A DNA stretch of 6,069 nt from Candidatus Cloacimonadota bacterium (lineage in GTDB: Bacteria; Cloacimonadota; Cloacimonadia; Cloacimonadales; TCS61), in NCBI GenBank assembly GCA_030592835.1, contig JAUVIJ010000126.1, positions 1 to 6,069 of the forward strand, in the 5' to 3' direction. Positions 1 through 5,846 of this stretch are shown here, piece by piece. Numbering within the stretch: position 1 is the first letter of the stretch; the number at the start of each line of letters is the position of its first letter. Both the position numbers and the translations under genes were made by a program. The notes beneath the pieces are model-generated. The model searched no databases. It was given only the letters and a program-made list of their open reading frames with translations, and was not told the DNA's origin.

Positions 1-379
1 CGTTAAAAGTAGTTATCCCGTTTTTGATCATTTCAGCACAACCATGCAGGGCAGCGTCATAGACAAATTCTGCTGAGAGATGTTTGGATTCTGCAGGCCA
101 GATATGATCATTCAACCATTCCATCAGAGGTAAGTCGTCAGCAAGTCCTCTAAAATATGTCATACTGACATGGCTGTGTGTGTTGACGAATCCTGGCATA
201 ACGATCTTATCAGTAGCAGATAAATAACTGTCTGCATTGTAATTACTTTTGATTCTATCCGGAAGATCTATGTCCAGGATTCTGCCATCTTTTACAGCTA
301 TAGATGAAATTCCAGAGGATGAAGATCTATCGTATTGAAGCACAAGTCCATTTTCAATAATTAAATCAGCTGTTTTCAT
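1..379 (-). CDS. mtaD: 5'-methylthioadenosine/S-adenosylhomocysteine deaminase-type amidohydrolase, N-terminal part (runs off the left edge)
   Basis: Only the first 126 codons are present; the gene continues beyond base 1. My translation starts MKTADLIIENG, the usual small beta-sandwich strand of composite-domain amidohydrolases. It then enters the metal-dependent barrel at MPGFVNTHSH (residues 61-70), with the HxH metal-ligand pair H68 and H70. Next come the RGLADDLPLMEWL block (77-89) and WPAE ending at E97, then a GITTF strand (121-125). The 27-residue gap from the second His to E97 equals the gap between the corresponding metal His and substrate-binding Glu of the Thermotoga MTA/SAH deaminase Tm0936, as I recall it. 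The family hydrolytically deaminates MTA, SAH and often 5'-deoxyadenosine to the inosine forms in the cytosol. The start is fixed by a strong AAGGAG seven bases upstream. The gene overlaps the end of the aldolase gene by 14 bases. Its location after mtnA and an aldolase supports a nucleoside-salvage role over other amidohydrolases such as guanine deaminase. The remaining metal ligands lie outside the window. Confidence 0.88.
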   Translation of the reverse strand, partial: MKTADLIIENGLVLQYDRSSSSGISSIAVKDGRILDIDLPDRIKSNYNADSYLSATDKIVMPGFVNTHSHVSMTYFRGLADDLPLMEWLNDHIWPAESKHLSAEFVYDAALHGCAEMIKNGITTFN

Positions 380-974
380 TATTTTTCTCCTTTTGAGTTT
401 TTTTTAAAATATCCAAACTTAGCTTACCGGCTTTCCTCATTGTTTTTCCAAGTGCTAAAAAACCATGTTCTTTTAATATTAAAAAATCGTGATCATCGAG
501 AACGTTTATCACATTTTCAGCTAAGACAATTGTGCCGTATTCCTTCCGGGATTTTGTGCAAGGTAAACCCAGGCTTTTAGGAGCCGACAGGATGGCTGAA
601 CTATGTCCATGAAAGATCGCATTTATTTCTTTTCTATTCTGATAAATTAGAAAATGCAGGAAGCTTTCCGATGAAGGCTTTCTTTTTCCCCGGCTATAAA
701 CCCGGTTTCGAATTATATCTATATCTGTTACTCTGACAAAGGAATCCAAGTCCATATTATTGGTAATATATGCTCCTGAACAGGTTATAATAAATTCATC
801 ACTATTGCTTTTATCTCTGTAGCTGAGGTTTCCGTATGATCCATCAGGATGTAGTGGTGCAAGATCATTATGTTCAAATATGGAACACCAGTATTTTAAA
901 TCTTCGATCCGTTCATCAAACTCCGGATCTTCACTCTGGAAGATAGTTTCAAATTTTACACCCTGATATTCCAT
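366..974 (-). CDS. Class II aldolase (FucA/AraD/adducin family), probable 5-(methylthio/deoxy)ribulose-1-phosphate aldolase
   Basis: The 202-residue product is a full-length single-domain class II aldolase. Visible landmarks are GNLSYR (48-53) and SGAYI (66-70) in the phosphate-binding region, SSE with E103, HGH with H122 and H124, and the third zinc ligand H170 in LKEHGFLALG. E103 sits 19 residues before the first His, exactly the spacing of the catalytic Glu73 and zinc ligand His92 of E. coli fuculose-1-phosphate aldolase. In the related MtnB dehydratase a catalytic Cys occupies roughly that place, so cleavage to DHAP and an aldehyde is the better guess. Lying between mtnA and the mtaD-like gene, it probably acts on the ribulose-1-phosphate product of MtnA, as Ald2 does in the DHAP shunt. 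The ATG follows two tandem stops (978-980 is the mtnA stop) and has an AAGG nine bases upstream. Substrate (methylthio or 5-deoxy sugar) cannot be read from sequence. MtnB or a fuculose/rhamnulose aldolase are alternatives. Confidence 0.82.
   Translation of the reverse strand: MEYQGVKFETIFQSEDPEFDERIEDLKYWCSIFEHNDLAPLHPDGSYGNLSYRDKSNSDEFIITCSGAYITNNMDLDSFVRVTDIDIIRNRVYSRGKRKPSSESFLHFLIYQNRKEINAIFHGHSSAILSAPKSLGLPCTKSRKEYGTIVLAENVINVLDDHDFLILKEHGFLALGKTMRKAGKLSLDILKKTQKEKNNENS
387..392 (-). promoter_or_regulatory. Strong Shine-Dalgarno site for the mtaD-like gene
   Basis: Read on the minus strand the sequence is AAGGAG followed by a seven-base A/T spacer and ATG at 379. It lies inside the last codons of the upstream aldolase gene. 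It is the strongest ribosome-binding site in the operon and fixes the start of the overlapping downstream gene, suggesting independent initiation in addition to coupling. Confidence 0.8.
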
Positions 975-977
975 TTA

Positions 978-2033
978 TTATTGCCTTGTTATATCTCTAA
1001 TTGCTGATTCATCAGGTTGTATTATTCCTTTATCAGTGATGATCGCAGTTATAAATTTGGCAGGTGTAATATCGAAAGCCGGGTTATAAGCTGAAGAACC
1101 AGGTGCACTGCTGAGAACAGATGTCAACTTGCCATTAATTGTGATTCCCGAGGTGAATAAAACTTCTTCCTGAGGTCGTTCTTCGATAATAATATCGCTA
1201 CCCTGAATACAATCAATATCGAATGTCGAGAGAGGGGCTGCAACATAAAATGGGATATTATATTCCCGAGCAGCAATTGCTCTACTCAAAGTTCCGATCT
1301 TATTGGCAACATCACCATTGACAGCAATTCTGTCAGCGCCTACAATTACAAAATCAATCTGCCCCAGGGACATAAGATGAGCTGCCGCATTATCAGGAAT
1401 AATTTTATACGGAATTCCGACTTGTTGCAATTCCCAGGCTGTGAGTTTTGCACCCTGACCTCTTGGTTTTGTTTCGTCAACATATACGAACACATCCTTT
1501 CCATGATGAAAAGCATTATAAACAGGGGAGAGAGCTGTGCCGTGATCAACGAATGCAAGCCAGCCGGCATTACAGTGTGTAAGAATTCTGGATTTATCCT
1601 GTATTAGTTCTTCTCCGAATTTACCGATCCTTAAAGACGAAAGAGCATCTTCCTCAGCAATTTTATGGGCTTCTTTCAGGGCTTCTCTTTGTGGATCTAT
1701 TGAATTCAGAGCTTTGTTGAAAACACGATCCACAGCATAATACAGATTACGAGCCGTAGGCCTGGTTGTGTATATGGATTGTTTTGCCCGATAAACAAAT
1801 TCCTGCAGTTCATTTTCGGGAGCTTCCGCAAATGCTTGAGCCATAGCAAATCCTGCCGCAGCTCCGATTGCTCCTGCTCCCCGGATCTTCATGCTTTTAA
1901 TCGCTTTGCTGGTTTCGAGATAATTATCTGATCGATAAATCCTGAATTCAAAAGGCAGGAGGTTCTGTTCAATAAAACAAACAGTGCTTCCCTCCATCCA
2001 GACTGTACGATAATCATTCCCGTTTACTTTCAT
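978..2033 (-). CDS. mtnA: S-methyl-5-thioribose-1-phosphate isomerase
   Basis: The 351-residue product has the usual length and the complete signature of the MtnA branch of the eIF2B-like family. It converts methylthioribose-1-phosphate (often also 5-deoxyribose-1-phosphate) to the ribulose-1-phosphate form in the cytosol. Seen in order: IRGAGAIGAAAG (50-61), TARNL (93-97), LTHCNAG (151-157) with catalytic Cys154, YVDETKPRGQGAKLTAWEL (184-202), the PDNAAAHL stretch (213-220), VGADRI (231-236) with catalytic Asp234, NKIGT (244-248), and YNPAFDITP (316-324). One oddity is RGAGAIG where most MtnA proteins read RGAPAIG; a Gly there recalls ribose-1,5-bisphosphate isomerases, but the rest of the protein is clearly MtnA. 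The gene starts 10 bases after the HgdB-like gene with only a weak GGGA close to the ATG, so coupled translation is likely. It ends 3 bases before the aldolase start. No mtnK kinase is visible, which fits substrate made by a phosphorylase. Confidence 0.93.
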   Translation of the reverse strand: MKVNGNDYRTVWMEGSTVCFIEQNLLPFEFRIYRSDNYLETSKAIKSMKIRGAGAIGAAAGFAMAQAFAEAPENELQEFVYRAKQSIYTTRPTARNLYYAVDRVFNKALNSIDPQREALKEAHKIAEEDALSSLRIGKFGEELIQDKSRILTHCNAGWLAFVDHGTALSPVYNAFHHGKDVFVYVDETKPRGQGAKLTAWELQQVGIPYKIIPDNAAAHLMSLGQIDFVIVGADRIAVNGDVANKIGTLSRAIAAREYNIPFYVAAPLSTFDIDCIQGSDIIIEERPQEEVLFTSGITINGKLTSVLSSAPGSSAYNPAFDITPAKFITAIITDKGIIQPDESAIRDITRQ

Positions 2034-2043
2034 GATCCCATTC

Positions 2044-3018
2044 TTATGAATATTTAAGCATATCGATAAAGCTTTCTATTCTAAGCTTGGTTCTGGCATC
2101 CAGTTCTCCCGGTGAATCAGCTTCCAGAGAAAGTAGGGGAATGTCCAGGTATTTTTTGATGAGAATGTTATCGATCTGGCGATGACAGAAAGATTGGGAA
2201 TAACTGATAACAGCATCGATCTTTCTCTTTTTGCATTCCACTTTGATATCCTCCAATCGGTGAAAGATCGAATAAGGGTAGGTATAACGAAGATATTGAT
2301 TTACCAGGTCCTTTTCCAGATAGGGCATGCTGAACTGACGTTGGATTTCATTAAAAACTATCTGGGAATCAAGACCAGTTAGAAAATCGTATAAATCTGT
2401 TATTATTGGAGGTACACCCAGAAAGGCAAGGCGGAACCTGTACTGTAACGGATTCCTCTTTTCAGCTTCGATCAGAAAACTATCCAACCGTTCAGTATAT
2501 GATAATGGATCTCCTTCAAAATCAGAGGAATTGACTAACCAGACGTGATTTTCCTGACCAGTTACTTTATTCTCTTTGTAAGTGAGTTTATCCAGTTCAA
2601 TTAATTTTCTGCGGATCTCATCAAAGGATTTTTTAACTTCGAGCACTTTATCATGATTTGCACCTAATGAATTTTCCAGATTTTGCATTTCACTTTTTAA
2701 CTGCTGGTAATCACGATTGTGTGGGAAGGCAAAGTTGATGACACTTACCCCCTGATCCATTAGGGTAGACATCAGGGAATGAGTATTGGAACAATCTCCT
2801 TCTGTAACACCAATAACTGTTTCGATATTCTTTTTGATGACAACTCCGTACAATCCCTTGATCCAGGCGCAGATATTCCGCGGATATCCAGCATATTCAG
2901 CGATCCTGATATAATTTTCCGCATCACCGTTTATGAAGATATTATTGAGATCAACGGGAATATGATCGGCAGCATAGAGAATTTCTACAGGCAGGGAAGT
3001 TGTGATCCCGATTTTCAT
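2044..3018 (-). CDS. 2-hydroxyacyl-CoA dehydratase D-component (HgdB/COG1775)-family protein, substrate unknown
   Basis: The 324-residue product opens with a KIGITTSLPVEILYAADHIPV-type beginning and ends with the family hallmark SQSFCHRQID (275-284), then IPLLSLEADSPGELDARTKL (293-312), both typical of HgdB, FldB and benzoyl-CoA reductase B-like subunits. Three spaced cysteines, C50, C76 (EGDCSNTH) and C278 (FCHRQ), sit where family members ligate a [4Fe-4S] cluster; C262 is extra. Known relatives use ATP-driven electron transfer from a separate ASKHA-type activator to perform low-potential radical or reductive chemistry. A related group carries double-cubane clusters. At 324 residues it is shorter than most catalytic subunits, mainly in the charged, helical middle (about 101-165), and no second subunit or activator is visible. 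It begins 3 bases after the ABC-F stop, with a G-rich site (GGGGGA) as likely ribosome-binding site, and lies 10 bases before mtnA. The family call is firm; the reaction is unknown, and CoA substrates should not be assumed. Confidence 0.82.
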   Translation of the reverse strand: MKIGITTSLPVEILYAADHIPVDLNNIFINGDAENYIRIAEYAGYPRNICAWIKGLYGVVIKKNIETVIGVTEGDCSNTHSLMSTLMDQGVSVINFAFPHNRDYQQLKSEMQNLENSLGANHDKVLEVKKSFDEIRRKLIELDKLTYKENKVTGQENHVWLVNSSDFEGDPLSYTERLDSFLIEAEKRNPLQYRFRLAFLGVPPIITDLYDFLTGLDSQIVFNEIQRQFSMPYLEKDLVNQYLRYTYPYSIFHRLEDIKVECKKRKIDAVISYSQSFCHRQIDNILIKKYLDIPLLSLEADSPGELDARTKLRIESFIDMLKYS

Positions 3019-3021
3019 AAT

Positions 3022-4896
3022 TTATTCCCCCAGCTCCAGATATTCAAGTTCCAGATCATGAATTCGTGATTTTATAGTTTCCCTTTGCATATTATTCTCT
3101 GAAATCTTGTTCACAAGCTCCTTAATCTTTTGTTCATTCTTATATATAATAGGATCAGAGTAATTGCTTTCCATGATCTTCAATTCTGAGTTTGTATTTT
3201 CTAATTCTTTCTCCAGTTTTCTAATATCCTCCAGCAAATTATTCAAGATAATTGGATTAATTTTCTGTTGATAAGTCTTGATCTTAACCTTTTTATCAGT
3301 TTTAATGTTTTTTTTCTTTTCTTTAAATAATTCATCAAGGCTTTTTTGGGTTTCAAATATCGAACTATTATGAAAAAACCATTTTCTAGTAGCGACATTT
3401 TCTATAAAATTGCGATCATGAGATATGAAAACGACTGTTCCATCGAAATTCTGCAGGGATTTTTCCAGGCTCTCTATCATCGAAAGATCAAGGTGATTTG
3501 TCGGTTCATCCAGAACAAGGAAATTAGGTCTACCATGAATAAGTTTTGCCAAATATAATCTTGCTTTTTCACCACCACTTAAAACCGAAACTTTCTTTTC
3601 GACGTCGTCACCACGAAAACCGAAACGAGCCAGGTAAGACAATACTGTTCCTCTAGTAGCATCAGAGATTAGATTCCAGACAGTTTCCATAACTGTTAAG
3701 GAGCTGTCCAGGAGAATGTGTTCCTGGTCATAATAACCCACATCGAGGCTGGCTCCTTTTTTTGCAGTACCTGATACCGGACTCAGTTCCTGATTAATCA
3801 ATTTCAGCAGTGTGGTTTTTCCGCAACCATTTTTACCAAGAATAGCTATTTTATCCTTATAGAAGATCTTAAGATTAATATCTTCTGCAAGTATTTTTCC
3901 AGGAAATCCAAAACCCATTTTTTCGAAAACATAAACATCATTACCACTGCGGTTTTTAGTATTCAGAGTCAGATTAATTTCATGCGCTGCAACAGGTTTT
4001 TCGATTTTCTCGATTCTATCCAGCATTTTCTGTCGTGATCTCGCCTGGGCAACTTTCTGGCCGGCAAGGTTACGACGAATGAAATCTTCTGTTTTTTCGA
4101 TGAATTTTTCCTGACTTTTAAACTCCTTTGCTTGTACTTCGAGACGCTGTTTCTTTTCGAGGAGATAATTAGTAAAATTGGTTTTAAATGTCGTAAGGAT
4201 ATTATTCTCGATTTCAACGATTTTGGTGATCGTATTATTCAGGAATCTTCGATCATGCGAGATTATCACATAAGGCTTGTCACAATTCTGAAGATAGTTT
4301 TCCAGCCAGAATATCATGCTAATATTGAGATGATTTGTCGGCTCATCTAAAAGAAGAACATCATATGATCTTAATAATATTCCAGCTAATTGCAGACGTG
4401 TTTTTTCTCCTCCGCTGAAACTGGAAATATTTTGGTTCCAGATTTTCACTGGAAAGTTCAGATTAGTTAGTATATATTTTATTTCTATTTGGAATTGATA
4501 ACCACCCGCATGTTCAAACGCCTGTTGGGTTTGGTTGTAGAGGTCTATTTGTTCCAGAGTACTGTTTTCGGAAATTTTATCTTGAAGATTATTAAGCTGT
4601 TTTTCCAGGTCAAGAAATCCCGGTCTGGCAGAAAGAATATACTCGTATAATGTCTTGCTCTCATCGAGTTCAGGATCCTGAATTAAATATTCGACCATTA
4701 GTTTTTTAGCTAACTGAACCTTACCAGCTCTGGGTGCTATTTTACCGGTTATAATGTTAAAGAGTGTGCTCTTACCCGAACCATTACGACCTACAAAACC
4801 TATACGGCTATTCTTTTCCACGGAAAAATTGACTTTCCTGAAAATATCCTGATCCCCGAAATTGTGGGAGATCCCCGAAAGATTGATTATACTCAT
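3022..4896 (-). CDS. ABC-F family ATP-binding protein (YdiF/Uup-like), two ATPase domains
   Basis: The 624-residue product is a soluble duplicated ABC ATPase with no membrane segments. Domain 1 has Walker A GRNGSGKST (36-44), signature SGGEK (161-165), Walker B LLLDEPTNHLN (181-191) with catalytic Glu185, and SHD (213-215). A charged linker (about 240-300) contains FIRRNLAGQKVAQARSRQK, the interdomain motif of ribosome-binding ABC-F proteins. Domain 2 has GKNGCGKTT (354-362), SGGEK (440-444), LDEPTNHLD (462-470) with Glu464, and SHD (492-494). A Lys-rich C-terminal stretch (about 525-620) with heptad-like Leu/Ile spacing looks like the coiled coil of Uup/YdiF types. Family members bind the ribosomal E site and relieve stalled or problematic translation; some confer antibiotic protection, but nothing here shows that. 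It is the first gene of the operon, with GGAG five bases before the ATG and a candidate promoter upstream. Its link to the downstream salvage genes is unexplained. The exact subfamily is uncertain. Confidence 0.93.
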   Translation of the reverse strand: MSIINLSGISHNFGDQDIFRKVNFSVEKNSRIGFVGRNGSGKSTLFNIITGKIAPRAGKVQLAKKLMVEYLIQDPELDESKTLYEYILSARPGFLDLEKQLNNLQDKISENSTLEQIDLYNQTQQAFEHAGGYQFQIEIKYILTNLNFPVKIWNQNISSFSGGEKTRLQLAGILLRSYDVLLLDEPTNHLNISMIFWLENYLQNCDKPYVIISHDRRFLNNTITKIVEIENNILTTFKTNFTNYLLEKKQRLEVQAKEFKSQEKFIEKTEDFIRRNLAGQKVAQARSRQKMLDRIEKIEKPVAAHEINLTLNTKNRSGNDVYVFEKMGFGFPGKILAEDINLKIFYKDKIAILGKNGCGKTTLLKLINQELSPVSGTAKKGASLDVGYYDQEHILLDSSLTVMETVWNLISDATRGTVLSYLARFGFRGDDVEKKVSVLSGGEKARLYLAKLIHGRPNFLVLDEPTNHLDLSMIESLEKSLQNFDGTVVFISHDRNFIENVATRKWFFHNSSIFETQKSLDELFKEKKKNIKTDKKVKIKTYQQKINPIILNNLLEDIRKLEKELENTNSELKIMESNYSDPIIYKNEQKIKELVNKISENNMQRETIKSRIHDLELEYLELGE

Positions 4897-4901
4897 TTCA
4901 A

Positions 4902-4905
4902 CTCC
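4902..4905 (-). promoter_or_regulatory. Shine-Dalgarno site of the ABC-F gene
   Basis: On the minus strand, GGAG is followed by a five-base spacer TTGAA and ATG at 4896. This supports the chosen start, which also aligns with the usual N-terminal strand before the first Walker A motif. Confidence 0.7.
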
Positions 4906-4939
4906 GGTGCAAAGATTGAGTACAAAGGCAATATGTCAA

Positions 4940-4968
4940 ATAATCAGTTTCGAAAAATAACTTGTCAC
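4940..4968 (-). promoter_or_regulatory. Candidate sigma-70-type promoter for the five-gene minus-strand operon
   Basis: On the minus strand, GTGACA (4968-4963, five of six matches to TTGACA) is separated by exactly 17 bases from GATTAT (4945-4940, four of six matches to TATAAT). Transcription would begin near 4933, giving a leader of about 35-40 bases with the GGAG site intact. No other pair in the 103-base gap is as good: a perfect TTGACA at 4939-4934 has only ATCTTT at the right distance. In such AT-rich DNA chance matches are common, so this is tentative. Confidence 0.35.
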
Positions 4969-4999
4969 GAAAAAGATTATTTCAAAACCTGTCTCGAGT

Positions 5000-5077
5000 C
5001 GGGATGTGGCGCAGGCCGGTTAGCGCGTTCGTCTGGGGGGCGAAAGGTCGCTGGTTCAAATCCAGTCATCCCGACCA
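5000..5077 (+). tRNA. tRNA-Pro (anticodon GGG), CCA encoded
   Basis: All four arms fold by hand. The acceptor is CGGGATG (5000-5006) with CATCCCG (5067-5073), seven Watson-Crick pairs. The D stem is GCGC (5009-5012) with GCGC (5023-5026), and the ten-base D loop contains GG at 5018-5019. The anticodon stem is TTCGT (5028-5032) with GCGAA (5040-5044), closed by a T-G wobble. The seven-base loop CTGGGGG places anticodon GGG at 5035-5037, reading CCC and CCU, with G at position 37 as expected for tRNA-Pro. The T stem is GCTGG (5050-5054) with CCAGT (5062-5066) around TTCAAAT. Discriminator A5074 is followed by genomic CCA at 5075-5077. A leading C1-G72 pair is also characteristic of bacterial tRNA-Pro. 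It lies between the two divergent protein operons. I see no good promoter of its own, though AT-rich DNA at 4970-4990 could hold one. Confidence 0.96.
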
Positions 5078-5079
5078 TT

Positions 5080-5098
5080 GAATAAATGGAATTTATTC
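5080..5098. repeat. Perfect AT-rich hairpin just after the tRNA
   Basis: GAATAAAT (5080-5087) and ATTTATTC (5091-5098) are perfect inverted repeats of 8 bases around the 3-base loop GGA, beginning 3 bases after the encoded CCA. There is no following T tract, so it is not a canonical intrinsic terminator. It may help 3'-end processing of the tRNA or act as a weak pause site. The rest of the 5078-5183 gap contains only a T7 run (5146-5152) and TATAAA (5161-5166). Confidence 0.4.
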
Positions 5099-5170
5099 CG
5101 AAAGGTTGTCCTGCCTGTGAAACCAGACGGATCATCTCAAACATATTTTTTTATCTTTACTATAAAATTT

Positions 5171-5174
5171 AGGA
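5171..5174 (+). promoter_or_regulatory. Probable Shine-Dalgarno site of nth
   Basis: AGGA lies nine bases before the ATG at 5184. It is the only purine-rich ribosome-binding candidate upstream, and no in-frame alternative start gives a better N-terminus. Confidence 0.5.
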
Positions 5175-5183
5175 TCGGTTCTG

Positions 5184-5846
5184 ATGCCAAATATTGATAA
5201 AATCTATTCAGTTTTAAAAAAAGAATTTGAAGGATTTCATCTTCCTGTTGTCGACGAAGTCGAAGCGAAATTCAAAGATCCTTTCATGATCCTGGTAACA
5301 ACGATTCTCAGTGCTCGAACCAAAGATACAACTACATCCCAGGTAATTAAAACTTTGTTTGATGTGATTAAAAGACCGGAAGATATCGATAAGTATACTG
5401 TTGAAGAGATTGAAGAACTTATTTACCCGGTAGGGTTTTATCATAGTAAAGCCAGGTATCTAAAAAAACTGCCTGAAGTTCTGTTCAGGGAATTTGACGG
5501 AATTATTCCGGATGAGATCGACGAAATGTTAAAATTGCCGGGAGTCGGCATGAAAACAGCTAATCTGGTACGAGCCATTGCTTTCAAAAAACCGGCGATC
5601 TGTGTCGATGTCCATGTGCACCGGATATCTAATCGCTTGGGGCTGGTTTCGACCAACACACCCTATGAAACGGAAATGGCTCTGAGAAAAATTCTTCCCG
5701 AGAAATACTGGATATATTTCAATTCCTATATCGTTGCTTTTGGTCAGAATCTCTGTACTCCCCGTAATCCGGTCTGTTCAAAATGCCCGATATATGCTGA
5801 ATGTTCACGTATTAACGTAATTACGAAATTCAAAAGGGAAGGGTAA
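5184..5846 (+). CDS. nth: Endonuclease III (HhH-GPD DNA glycosylase/AP lyase with 4Fe-4S cluster)
   Basis: The 220-residue product is a complete endonuclease III. It removes oxidised pyrimidines from DNA and cleaves the abasic site by beta-elimination. The helix-hairpin-helix is LPGVGMKTA (118-126), with the catalytic Schiff-base Lys124 matching E. coli Lys120. The catalytic Asp is D142 in VDVHVHR (E. coli Asp138). The C-terminal iron-sulfur loop has C191, C198, C201 and C207 in the exact C-x6-C-x2-C-x5-C spacing. The early helix reads SARTKDTTTSQV (43-54), close to the archaeal and deep-branching bacterial type (RTKD), where E. coli has SAQATD. The stop TAA overlaps the xth start by one base (TAATG), so the two repair genes are almost certainly co-translated. 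Upstream is AGGA at nine bases; a separate promoter is not convincing, and read-through from the tRNA is possible. Confidence 0.95.
   Translation: MPNIDKIYSVLKKEFEGFHLPVVDEVEAKFKDPFMILVTTILSARTKDTTTSQVIKTLFDVIKRPEDIDKYTVEEIEELIYPVGFYHSKARYLKKLPEVLFREFDGIIPDEIDEMLKLPGVGMKTANLVRAIAFKKPAICVDVHVHRISNRLGLVSTNTPYETEMALRKILPEKYWIYFNSYIVAFGQNLCTPRNPVCSKCPIYAECSRINVITKFKREG

Noticed and set aside
1346..1607. Open frames on both strands inside mtnA
   Set aside because: They lie wholly within a gene with a complete, recognisable family signature and show no motif or ribosome-binding site of their own.
4934..4939. Perfect TTGACA on the minus strand as the operon -35 box
   Set aside because: At 17 bases downstream the sequence is ATCTTT, a poor -10; the neighbouring GTGACA/GATTAT pair is better.
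4864..5085. A 73-codon open frame on the plus strand spanning the gap
   Set aside because: It covers the ABC-F start, the promoter region and the whole tRNA-Pro gene, and its predicted C-terminus is tRNA sequence read as protein.
5000..5098. tRNA-Pro 3' end as an integration site for a mobile element
   Set aside because: The flanking genes are ordinary repair and salvage genes; there is no integrase and no second copy of the tRNA 3' end in the window.
5108..5152. Possible intrinsic terminator between the tRNA and nth (CTG/CAG arms around TGAAAC, then T7)
   Set aside because: The stem has interrupted pairing with mismatches, and the T run begins more than 10 bases after the stem, so it does not have terminator geometry.
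5138..5166. TATAAA at 5161-5166 as an nth promoter -10 box
   Set aside because: The -35 position reads CAAACA (three of six), and a start near 5173 would leave the AGGA ribosome-binding site largely outside the message.
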